Shown here one piece after another: positions 1 to 5,578 of a stretch of 5,578 bases of DNA. The notes under the pieces are model-generated. The model did no database searches, was not told where the DNA came from, and saw only the letters and a list, made by a program, of their open reading frames with translations. A program made the position numbers and the translations under genes. The DNA is from Chloroflexota bacterium. GTDB lineage: Bacteria; Chloroflexota; Dehalococcoidia; GIF9; UBA5620. Location of the stretch: NCBI GenBank assembly GCA_026389735.1, contig JAPLHH010000045.1, positions 1 through 5,578 of the forward strand. The letters run 5' to 3'. Each line of letters opens with the position of its first letter. Positions within the stretch are counted from its first letter, which is position 1.

Positions 1-144
1 TGGAAAGAACTCGAGACTTTTTTGAGCCCTTTATTCTCAAAATGGCAAGGCCGTGATTATCTAGAGGAATTGACAGATGAGGAATTATTAGGACTTGCCA
101 ATGAGGCTAGGGGCCAGATGCTAGACCTGTTAGTCACGGATTAA
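1..144 (+). CDS. C-terminal end of a probable SbcD/Mre11-like metallophosphoesterase (YhaO type), 5' truncated
   Basis: The first reading frame is open from the window edge to TAA at 142-144 and gives 47 residues, starting WKELETFLSP and ending QMLDLLVTD. The tail is acidic and leucine-rich (EELTDEELLGLANEA), as expected for the helical C-terminus of YhaO-type DNA repair nucleases. None of the catalytic phosphoesterase motifs (DxH, GDxxD, GNHD/E, GHxH) lie in the window, so the name is an inference from position: YhaN-type ATPase genes usually follow directly after a YhaO/SbcD-like nuclease gene. Its stop lies five bases before the next ATG, which suggests one operon and coupled translation. 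Any other protein encoded ahead of a YhaN ATPase would fit the visible residues equally well. Confidence 0.6.
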   Translation, partial: WKELETFLSPLFSKWQGRDYLEELTDEELLGLANEARGQMLDLLVTD

Positions 145-149
145 ATGCG

Positions 150-2786
150 ATGCAACTACGTGAAATTTACATAGATGGCTTTGGAATCTTTCGTGATAGG
201 CAGGCTAAAGGCCTATCATCTGGAATAAACGTGATTCATGGCCCCAATGAATTTGGAAAAAGCACGCTACTAGATTTCATAAGGCGCATCTTATTTGGTT
301 TTCCCTCACGTGTCTCGTCCTCCATCAATCCCTATCCTGCTCTTAGTGGCGGCGCTTACGGAGGGAGATTAGTCTGCCAACTTGCTAGTGGAAAGTTTAT
401 GACAATAGCACGCAAAGAAGGCCCTCATAGAGGTCCAGTAACGATTATCCTTGATTCCAAGGAATTATCGGGCCAAGACGAGCTGAATAAGTCTTTAGGT
501 AGTATAGGAGAAAGATTTTACCAAAATGTATACGCTATCGGTTTGGATGAGCTAGAACGCCTGGAATCATTGGAGGCGGACGAGGTAAGAAGTCACATTT
601 ACGGAGCCGGTCTTGGGCTGGGAAGCATATCTTTGAAAAGCATAAAAGCCAATTTCTTAAATCAAGCTGAAGCGGTTTTTAAGCAAAGCGGCTCCGTTCA
701 AGCAATACCGAAACTGTATAAAGAAATCCGCGCATTGGAAAATGACATCAGTGACATAAAAAAGGGGTTGTCACAATATGATGAACTAGTCAAGCAGCAT
801 GATGAACTTACCGAAAAGGTCAGTACACTAGATGAACAGATAAGTGGATTAGAAAAAGAAAGGCGTTTACTTGAGAATCAAGATAATTTATTCCCAACAC
901 ATGTTGACCTTAAAACTGCTGAGGAGAAGTTAGCCGAGTTAGAAGAATTGCCGCTTTTTACGGAGGGCGCTCTCTCAGAACTGGAAACGTTGAAGAGGAA
1001 AATTACCAATCTGGATGAGCGGATTGAAGAGGAAACTGGAGAGCTAACAGACCTTGAATTTCAAAGAGATCAACTTGTTTATGACGAGCACATAATCGCA
1101 ATCGAACCATATATAATTTCTTTGCATGGGAAAAGCGAGGACTTTAGAAAAGCTGCTACGGACATTGAGAAAATAAAACTAGACAAAGACAAACATGACC
1201 AACTGGTTAAGGAAGGAATTGAGAGAGTTGGTCATGGATGGACTAAGGAAAGTGTAAGAGATTTCAATTTGAGCGTTCTACAAAAAGACAAGATACGTAC
1301 AACAAAGGCAAACCTGGATGATGCTGAGAGGAAACTCCGAGAACAATCTAAGGGACTTGCTGCTCCAACTCTTTTGAAGTATCCAATCTATTTAGTAACC
1401 GCATTAGGGCTGATTTGCGCAGTGTCCGGATTCATCGCTGCCCAAACATTAGTTGCCGTGTTATCAGCTACTATTTTCGTTGTCGGGGTAGGACTTATCC
1501 TTTTCATGCTACTCTCAGAGAGACCAGAGCAGGAGTATCGAAAGTTGTCAGAGGCTAAAAATAGACTTCTGGTTGAATGGCGTGAGTTTCTTGGAAGCAT
1601 CAACTTTGATGGAGATTTGTCTCCCGACGGCGTACAAGATCTTGTGAATGAGATAAATGGCATCAAATCTCAGCTTGAACTTTTAGCTACAGCTGAAGAC
1701 AGAATTAAAAGCATGCAAGCTACAATCAACGGAGTTGAGAATTTGCACAACCAAGTAGCTGTATATTTAGATAAGTCAAAAATTACAGACAATATATTAG
1801 CAAACATAGACATTTTCAATCGGCTTCTGGATGAGGCGAAGGACACGAAGAGGAAAAAAGAGATCTTAATAAAACAAATTGGCCAACAGAAGGCTAAAAT
1901 TGAAGGTATTAAGAATAAGAGACGCTTAGCCGAGGAGGAGCTTCAAAGCTATATTTCCTCATTGGGTACCAAAGATGAGGCTGATTTCAGGCACAAATAT
2001 GACATATTTCTAGAACGTGAAAACCTGAAAGGGACAATAAACGAATCTAGAAAAGTTATACAATCAACAGTTGGCATGGGTGACCATTATAACAGCTTTA
2101 TTGAATCGATTTCAGCGACAAAGCCGGATGAAATCAAATCTGCATTAGAGAAGACCGCTAGCAAACTAAAGGAATTAAAAGAAGAATTGAAAGAGAAAAA
2201 TCAAGCCGTAGGCGAGCTGAGAACCCGGATTTCACAGCTATCTTCCAGCACGGATTTTTTAGTGAAGCAAAACGAAGTGGAGATGAAAAAACAGCATCTC
2301 CGCGACAATGCGGCTGATTGGGTCAGGGCACAGGTGTCCTTATTTGTGCTGGAGAAGGCAATTTCCGAATATGAGAATACCAGACAACCTGAAGTGATCA
2401 AAGCCGCCAAAGATATTTTTGCGAATATTACTAATCATGAATACTCTATGATTATAAAAGCAGTGGAGAGTAACGAACTCAAAATCCAAGACAGTTCGGG
2501 GAGAAATAAGTCCATAATTGAAATGAGCAGAGGGACAAAAGAGCAATTGTATTTTGCGATGCGCCTTGGATTAATAAAAGTGTATGAAGCCGAGAAAGAG
2601 CCCATGCCGATAATAATGGATGATATCCTCGTAAATTTTGATGACGACAGAGGCCCATTGGCGATAAAAGAGTTGGCGAAGTTTGCACGCGATAGACGCG
2701 ATAGACAGGTTGTTGTCTTGACGTGTCATAAGAACGCTCTAGACTTGTACATAAGTCTGGGTGCCAAAAAAATTACCTTCGACTGA
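150..2786 (+). CDS. YhaN-type SMC/Rad50-like AAA ATPase with central membrane hairpin
   Basis: An 878-residue ATPase whose head is split between the two ends, as in SbcC/Rad50/SMC proteins. The N-terminal part has the family opening MQLREIYIDGFGIF, Walker A GPNEFGKST (31-39), a likely Q-loop Gln at 125 and the YGAGLGLGS stretch typical of YhaN proteins. Charged heptad-like segments (about 190-405 and 460-750) should form coiled coils. Between them are two hydrophobic helices (about 411-431 and 434-455). No CxxC zinc hook is present; the three cysteines are isolated. The C-terminal part carries the signature EMSRGTKEQLY (791-801), Walker B MPIIMDD with D824/D825, the D-loop VNFDDDR and a switch His in LTCH (H860). 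The family is thought to work with a YhaO-type nuclease in DNA-end or repair processing, and the upstream partial gene fits that partner. ATG 150 is chosen because it yields the conserved N-terminus; ATG 145 is out of frame and quickly stops. The Shine-Dalgarno sequence is weak, consistent with coupling to the upstream stop. The gene is clearly more AT-rich than the genes to its right. The family is secure; the exact biological role is not. Confidence 0.9.
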   Translation: MQLREIYIDGFGIFRDRQAKGLSSGINVIHGPNEFGKSTLLDFIRRILFGFPSRVSSSINPYPALSGGAYGGRLVCQLASGKFMTIARKEGPHRGPVTIILDSKELSGQDELNKSLGSIGERFYQNVYAIGLDELERLESLEADEVRSHIYGAGLGLGSISLKSIKANFLNQAEAVFKQSGSVQAIPKLYKEIRALENDISDIKKGLSQYDELVKQHDELTEKVSTLDEQISGLEKERRLLENQDNLFPTHVDLKTAEEKLAELEELPLFTEGALSELETLKRKITNLDERIEEETGELTDLEFQRDQLVYDEHIIAIEPYIISLHGKSEDFRKAATDIEKIKLDKDKHDQLVKEGIERVGHGWTKESVRDFNLSVLQKDKIRTTKANLDDAERKLREQSKGLAAPTLLKYPIYLVTALGLICAVSGFIAAQTLVAVLSATIFVVGVGLILFMLLSERPEQEYRKLSEAKNRLLVEWREFLGSINFDGDLSPDGVQDLVNEINGIKSQLELLATAEDRIKSMQATINGVENLHNQVAVYLDKSKITDNILANIDIFNRLLDEAKDTKRKKEILIKQIGQQKAKIEGIKNKRRLAEEELQSYISSLGTKDEADFRHKYDIFLERENLKGTINESRKVIQSTVGMGDHYNSFIESISATKPDEIKSALEKTASKLKELKEELKEKNQAVGELRTRISQLSSSTDFLVKQNEVEMKKQHLRDNAADWVRAQVSLFVLEKAISEYENTRQPEVIKAAKDIFANITNHEYSMIIKAVESNELKIQDSSGRNKSIIEMSRGTKEQLYFAMRLGLIKVYEAEKEPMPIIMDDILVNFDDDRGPLAIKELAKFARDRRDRQVVVLTCHKNALDLYISLGAKKITFD
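2688..2705 (+). repeat. Perfect 9-bp tandem duplication inside the ATPase gene
   Basis: CGCGATAGA occurs twice back to back, in frame, encoding Arg-Asp-Arg twice in the loop just before the last beta strand (QVVVLTCH). It may be a recent slippage event that lengthened a surface loop, and it leaves the frame and catalytic motifs intact. Confidence 0.75.
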
Positions 2787-2789
2787 ATT

Positions 2790-2803
2790 TTGTACAGGTA
2801 CAA
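2790..2803. repeat. Hyphenated palindrome TTGTAC-AG-GTACAA
   Basis: Two perfect 6-bp arms flank a 2-base centre, beginning three bases after the ATPase stop codon. The shape suits a dimeric DNA-binding protein, but it lies at gene 3' ends rather than at a promoter. The stem is too short and AU-rich to be a convincing terminator, and no T-run follows. Confidence 0.4.
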
Positions 2804-2823
2804 CAGAATATGAAATGAGGCCC

Positions 2824-2896
2824 GCCTAAATATTTGGGTGTAACGGCAAGGCAACACTGAATCTGTTCCAAAGAAAGACGGGGCTTACACTTAGGC
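2824..2896. repeat. Bulged inverted repeat, possible RNA hairpin
   Basis: GCCTAA (2824-2829) pairs with TTAGGC (2891-2896), and GTGTAA (2838-2843) pairs with TTACAC (2885-2890). The two stems nest with an 8-base bulge on the left side only and a 41-base loop. The right arm is followed by TGGTCAAC, not a T-run, so this is not a standard intrinsic terminator. Its function is unknown; it could be a decayed mobile-element end or chance. Confidence 0.3.
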
Positions 2897-2961
2897 TGGT
2901 CAACGACTAACTTCAGAACATCTCAACCTACAAGTCTTGGAAACTGCAGTTGCGAAATCAC

Positions 2962-3870
2962 TCACTTTGTCTGGCAGGCGGAAGGATTGATGGAGCAATA
3001 CTTGCACTTGCCATCACAGGGCTCAACATGAATAGTAACATTGGTCCGAGGCAACCTTGCCCGGATATCAACTTCCAATAAGTCACACACCTGGTGAGCC
3101 TGCTCCAGACTAATACCCCTGGCCATTACCAGATGGAGGTCGATATAGCGCTGGTTTCCAGAACGACGGGTGCGCAATTCGTGGAAACCAACTACCTGAC
3201 TGCCTTGCTCAGCTAAGCAAGATTTTATCACCGACTGCTCCGAATGAGGAAGACTAGCATCCACCAGCCCGAGAAGAGGTTTATTTATGGCATCATAGGC
3301 TATCTTTGCAATGTAAATGGCAATCCCGATGGCAATTATGGGATCCAGAATGCTCAAGCCGGTGAGACGCACCACTAGCAGTCCAACCAGCACTGCTGCA
3401 GTCGAGTAGATATCGCCAGTTATATTGCGGGCGTTGGCCTCCAGCACCACCGAGCCAGTAGCTCGGGAAACCTTTAGCAGGTAGCGCGAAAGCAGAACAC
3501 TGGCGACCATGGAGACTGCCATAGCTACCATGCCTGCTTCAGCCAGTTCAATAGGAGTCTTGTTTATTATGCGCCCAACTGACGAGTAGATTATCAGCCC
3601 GGCAGCAATAAAGAGAAGTACCCCCTGTACCATGCCGGCCATATCTTCAACCTTGCCGTGTCCAAAGGGATGCTCCTCATCGGCCGGCTTGGTGGCAATG
3701 CGAACAGCAAAAAATGTGACCACTCCAGCAAAGAGGTCAAGGAAGCTATCCGCCGCCTGGGCAAACACGCTGATGCTGCCGCTAATCCAGCCAGTGATAA
3801 CCTTGAGCAGTATCAGGCTGATAACAACCCCAATTAAGAGATTGGCAGCGCCTCTTTCAGTTGAAAACAT
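2962..3870 (-). CDS. Cation diffusion facilitator (CDF) family divalent-metal transporter
   Basis: A 302-residue inner-membrane protein of normal CDF length, expected to export a divalent metal (Zn, Fe or Mn) in exchange for protons as a dimer. Six hydrophobic helices span about residues 10-200, followed by a cytoplasmic domain (about 205-285). Compared with E. coli YiiP (FieF) the alignment is offset by four. D41 and D45 in helix 2 match the transport-site pair; helix 5 has N149 and D153 where YiiP has His and Asp. DEEHPFGHGK supplies D64, H67 and H71 of the second site. H230 (FHELRTR), H246, H259 and H281 match C-terminal-domain metal ligands. The tail adds a cysteine cluster, C285, C289, C292 and C299. 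The start ATG (3868-3870) gives the usual short N-terminus and has AAGGA (3882-3886) 11 bases upstream. The gene is divergent from the deacetylase and convergent with the ATPase, so it is probably monocistronic. Family assignment is firm; metal specificity is not settled. Confidence 0.93.
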   Translation of the reverse strand: MFSTERGAANLLIGVVISLILLKVITGWISGSISVFAQAADSFLDLFAGVVTFFAVRIATKPADEEHPFGHGKVEDMAGMVQGVLLFIAAGLIIYSSVGRIINKTPIELAEAGMVAMAVSMVASVLLSRYLLKVSRATGSVVLEANARNITGDIYSTAAVLVGLLVVRLTGLSILDPIIAIGIAIYIAKIAYDAINKPLLGLVDASLPHSEQSVIKSCLAEQGSQVVGFHELRTRRSGNQRYIDLHLVMARGISLEQAHQVCDLLEVDIRARLPRTNVTIHVEPCDGKCKYCSINPSACQTK

Positions 3871-3911
3871 CAGACAGCTTTTCCTTGCTATAATTCGCTT
3901 TTCGGGCTACG

Positions 3912-3940
3912 AGTTTACCACTTATGCCCCAATAAAACAA
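3912..3940 (-). promoter_or_regulatory. Possible sigma-70-type promoter for the CDF gene
   Basis: Reading the - strand, TTGTTT (3935-3940) and TAAACT (3912-3917) are separated by exactly 17 bases and lie about 40 bases upstream of the start codon. The -10 box matches the consensus at four of six positions and the -35 box only at TTG, so the call is tentative. No metal-regulator operator is apparent. Confidence 0.3.
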
Positions 3941-4044
3941 ATTCGGCATAGATAGGGTACTGTATCATATTTTGTGTAAATTCCTTTCCATGGCTAAAAC
4001 CCCCAACTATGTGTTTGTAATTTGGCACAGGTTGTGCACCAACT

Positions 4045-4080
4045 AATGTAGCCACGAGGCTAAAGCCTCGTGGCTACATT
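4045..4080. repeat. Perfect 16-bp inverted repeat with 4-base loop, REP/MITE-like
   Basis: The left arm AATGTAGCCACGAGGC (4045-4060) and the right arm GCCTCGTGGCTACATT (4065-4080) are exact reverse complements around TAAA. The stem is long and GC-rich, but neither strand shows a T-run after it, and it sits between two divergent gene starts where a terminator is not expected. Size and shape fit a repetitive extragenic palindrome or miniature element of the kind mobilised by REP-associated (TnpA-type) transposases. Only one copy is in the window, so repetitiveness is inferred. Confidence 0.8.
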
Positions 4081-4112
4081 GGAAATGGATTGTTTAATAA
4101 ACACTCTCTATA

Positions 4113-4142
4113 TTGCTCAACTGAGCCAGCTTCTGATATTAT
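4113..4142 (+). promoter_or_regulatory. Possible sigma-70-type promoter for the deacetylase gene
   Basis: TTGCTC (4113-4118) and TATTAT (4137-4142) are 18 bases apart. The -10 box matches the consensus at five of six positions; the -35 box is weak. The predicted start of transcription would lie about 50 bases ahead of the ATG. The spacer contains an inverted repeat (4115-4126). Confidence 0.35.
4115..4126. promoter_or_regulatory. Small palindrome within the candidate deacetylase promoter
   Basis: GCTCA-AC-TGAGC has 5-bp perfect arms and overlaps the -35 box and spacer, where a repressor site is often found. A second palindrome, CTGCT-G-AGCAG, lies at 4168-4178 and shares the string CTGAGC. 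Both are short enough to occur by chance. Confidence 0.25.
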
Positions 4143-4199
4143 AGGGGTGTTCTTCCTTACAGATTTCCTGCTGAGCAGCTATTAAGAGACAGAGCCATA

Positions 4200-5231
4200 A
4201 TGAGAGTTGGCTTGATTTACGACCCAGTCTATCTCGAGCATGATACTGGAACCCATGTCGAAAACACCCAGAGACTGGTAGCCACCATGTCCCATCTCGA
4301 GGAGAACCATCTGAAGGACAATCTCGTCTTACTATCACCGCGCGCTGCCACGATTGAGGAATTGGCCGTAGTGCACGCCCCAGAATATATCTCCCTCGTC
4401 CAAAAGCAAGCGGAAGGAGGCGGCGGCTGGCTTGACGCCGATACTGTGATGTCACCTGGCTCATACAAGGCAGCTGTCTATGCTGCCGGTGGCGCTTTGA
4501 CAGCAGTTGACACGGTGATGAGCAGACAGGTTAGCAGCGCCTTCGCGTTAGTCAGACCACCGGGACACCACGCCACATGCTGGCAGGCGATGGGCTTCTG
4601 CTTATTCAATAATGTTGCCATAGCCGCCAAGTACGCCCTGGCCAACTTCGATATTAAGCGAGTGCTCATCATCGACTTCGATGTCCACCACGGCAACGGC
4701 ACACAGGACACCTTCTATACCGACCCGCATGTCCTCTACTTCTCTGTCCACGAATACCCATTTTACCCAGGAACTGGAAGTATCGATGAGACCGGAGCCA
4801 GGGATGGTGAAGGATTTAACGTTAACGTGCCCCTCCTGGCTGGCTGGGGAGATGACGAATACCAGGCAGTCTTCGAAGATATCCTGGCACCGGTGGCCAA
4901 GCGCTTCGAGCCACAACTAATCCTGGTCTCCGCCGGCTATGATGCCCACTGGGCTGACAGCCTGGCTCTGATGCAGGTGAGCGTCTCCGGCTTCGCCCGC
5001 CTGGTAGAAATCATAAAGACTCTGGCAGATATGTTATGTCAAGGACGTATGGTCTTTACTCTGGAAGGCGGCTACAATCTTGAGGCGTTATCTCTATCTA
5101 TAGCCGCCACTCTTGACATCCTTGGGGGAAACCGTCAAATCTCTGACCCTCTGGGCAAACAAGAGGGAAGAACAAAGCCGGTAAACTTCGATAACTTCAT
5201 AAGAATGGTTAAGGAGATGCACGATATATAG
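4200..5231 (+). CDS. Histone deacetylase superfamily protein (AcuC / HDAC class II-like zinc amidohydrolase)
   Basis: A 343-residue, probably cytoplasmic, zinc-dependent amidohydrolase of the arginase/deacetylase fold, expected to remove acetyl or similar acyl groups from lysine or a small amine. All active-site elements are present in order: the His pair of the charge relay in RPPGHHA (H123, H124); first zinc ligands D161 and H163 in DFDVHHGNGTQ; PGTGSIDETG (190-199); the third zinc ligand D248 in SAGYDAH; and the transition-state Tyr Y292 in LEGGYN. Near the N-terminus HVENTQRL (19-26) stands where relatives usually have HPENPxRL. Length is normal and no signal peptide is seen. ATG 4200 directly begins the conserved first strand (MRVGLIYDP); its Shine-Dalgarno sequence is weak (AAGAG at 4184-4188 or AGAG at 4191-4194). 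It is convergent with secF, 25 bases away, and divergent from the CDF gene, so it is probably transcribed alone. No acetoin or polyamine genes adjoin it to define the substrate, so AcuC-like deacetylase and acetylpolyamine amidohydrolase both remain possible. Confidence 0.93.
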   Translation: MRVGLIYDPVYLEHDTGTHVENTQRLVATMSHLEENHLKDNLVLLSPRAATIEELAVVHAPEYISLVQKQAEGGGGWLDADTVMSPGSYKAAVYAAGGALTAVDTVMSRQVSSAFALVRPPGHHATCWQAMGFCLFNNVAIAAKYALANFDIKRVLIIDFDVHHGNGTQDTFYTDPHVLYFSVHEYPFYPGTGSIDETGARDGEGFNVNVPLLAGWGDDEYQAVFEDILAPVAKRFEPQLILVSAGYDAHWADSLALMQVSVSGFARLVEIIKTLADMLCQGRMVFTLEGGYNLEALSLSIAATLDILGGNRQISDPLGKQEGRTKPVNFDNFIRMVKEMHDI

Positions 5232-5256
5232 GCTCAGTCCAAAGCCGGGCGCTACA

Positions 5257-5578
5257 TTAGGCAGTAGTCTTGACCTGCTTTCGCGGTGAGAATAGCCTGC
5301 CCCACTCACCCTTATCCCAGACCACCAGAAGCTGCCCGGCAATGCACAAAGAAGAATAAATTCCGGTAGCGATGCCGATAAGGAGTGCCAGCACCAGGGT
5401 ATGGGTAGTCACTCCACCGAGCAGGTAGAGCGCCACTATAACGAAAAGAGTAGCCAGACCCGTATTCAGAGAACGACCCAACGACTCGACGATACCGTAA
5501 TTTGCTATTACCTCAAAGTCACGGCTCACTCCTCGCTTCAAGTTCTCTCGAATACGGTCAAAAACAACCACGATGTTA
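5257..5578 (-). CDS. secF: Protein-export membrane protein SecF, C-terminal part (5' end beyond window)
   Basis: About 106 residues of the C-terminal third of SecF are visible, a subunit of the SecDF complex that uses the proton gradient to assist Sec-dependent protein export across the cytoplasmic membrane. The frame stays open to the right edge; NIVVVFDRIRENLKRG is the family signature following transmembrane helix 4, and a GTG at 5569-5571 is an internal Val, not the start. Next come IVESLGRSLNT, matching the ET/SxxRS/T loop, and two hydrophobic helices, TLFVIVALYLLGG and LVLALLIGIATGIYSSLCIAG, the latter with the GxYSS motif of the last SecF helix. The protein ends with a short basic tail (SPRKQVKTTA) and TAA at 5257-5259. 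secD usually lies just upstream of secF, which here means to the right of the window. The normally common DTVVVFD reads NIVVVFD. Confidence 0.92.
   Translation of the reverse strand, partial: NIVVVFDRIRENLKRGVSRDFEVIANYGIVESLGRSLNTGLATLFVIVALYLLGGVTTHTLVLALLIGIATGIYSSLCIAGQLLVVWDKGEWGRLFSPRKQVKTTA

Larger units (their letters stand above)
2787..2961. other. Non-coding stretch between the convergent ATPase and CDF genes
   Basis: This 175-base interval separates the 3' ends of two convergent genes. I see no coding frame with recognisable protein content and no GC-rich hairpin with a T-run on either strand. It contains two inverted repeats listed separately and a 10-bp palindrome, AACTGCAGTT (2942-2951). 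The shift from AT-rich to more GC-rich sequence falls here, so it could mark the edge of an acquired segment. No target-site duplication, tRNA or integrase remnant is visible. Confidence 0.5.
3871..4199. other. Divergent intergenic region between the CDF and deacetylase genes
   Basis: This 329-base stretch lies between two gene 5' ends and should hold both promoters. On its left are the CDF Shine-Dalgarno sequence (3882-3886, - strand) and a possible promoter. In the middle is AT-rich sequence of no obvious function, then a perfect 16-bp inverted repeat (4045-4080). On the right are a possible deacetylase promoter and two small palindromes. I see no convincing small gene, riboswitch or RNA gene; a + strand frame through 3632-3955 is mostly antisense to the CDF gene and has no family features. 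Confidence 0.6.

Noticed and set aside
2834..2894. tRNA-like stretch (GGGTGTAACGGCAAGGCAAC ...)
   Set aside because: The 5' part resembles a tRNA acceptor and D-arm, but the length between pairing ends is about 61 bases, there is no TTCGA T-loop and no proper anticodon stem.
2824..2896. Integron attC-like site (GCCTAA ... TTAGGC)
   Set aside because: The outer arms look similar, but the right core reads CTTAGGC rather than GTTRRRY, the spacers are unequal (8 versus 0 bases), and there is no cassette or integrase.
2942..2951. Palindrome AACTGCAGTT
   Set aside because: Ten bases, isolated, at the 3' end of the CDF gene; likely chance.
3632..3955. Small + strand reading frame of 107 codons
   Set aside because: Most of it is antisense to the CDF gene, whose protein has full family motifs, and its translation has no recognisable features.
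4045..4080. Intrinsic terminator
   Set aside because: The stem is strong, but no T-run follows on either strand and both flanking genes start, rather than end, here.
4602..4916. Reading frames on both strands within the deacetylase gene
   Set aside because: They overlap a fully supported gene with an intact catalytic motif set and have no family signature of their own.
5231..5246. Terminator between the convergent deacetylase and secF genes (GGCT ... AGCC)
   Set aside because: The stem is only 4 bp with an 8-base loop and no T-run, too weak to call.
5569..5571. GTG as the true start of the secF fragment
   Set aside because: The frame continues upstream to the window edge with residues (Asn-Ile) that belong to the SecF signature, so this is an internal Val codon.

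Overview
This 5,578-base stretch is bacterial, with four recognisable genes or gene pairs and one compact repeat. Left to right it holds: the last 47 codons of a + strand gene (1-144); a large + strand ATPase gene five bases later (150-2786); a - strand cation diffusion facilitator (CDF) transporter (2962-3870); a 329-base divergent intergenic region with a perfect 16-bp inverted repeat (4045-4080); a + strand histone-deacetylase-superfamily gene (4200-5231); and, convergent with it, the 3' end of secF on the - strand (5257-5578), which runs off the right edge.

The first two genes look like one transcription unit of the YhaO/YhaN type, a metallophosphoesterase nuclease of the SbcD/Mre11 class followed by an SMC/Rad50-like ATPase. 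The ATPase has all the head-domain motifs, long coiled coils and a central two-helix membrane hairpin in place of the Rad50 zinc hook. Identification of the upstream gene rests mainly on this pairing, because only its tail is visible.

The remaining genes look like ordinary chromosomal functions: divalent-metal efflux, a zinc-dependent deacylase, and the Sec translocon accessory subunit SecF. The CDF and deacetylase genes are divergent and share one promoter region. The deacetylase and secF are convergent with only 25 bases between them, and I see no strong terminator there.

Base composition changes along the window. Lines I counted inside the ATPase gene are about 35-38% G+C; lines in the CDF gene are about 43-58% and in the deacetylase about 57-63%. 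This suggests the nuclease/ATPase pair was acquired separately, with the change falling in the non-coding stretch 2787-2961. SecF and the deacetylase point to a bacterium with about 50% G+C. The phylum cannot be fixed from this sequence; a Chloroflexota-like (Dehalococcoidia-type) origin is only a weak guess.

I do not see a clearly new multi-gene system. The points most worth a second look are the membrane-hairpin ATPase pair and its composition, the unusual metal-site residue and cysteine tail of the CDF protein, and the REP/MITE-like inverted repeat.
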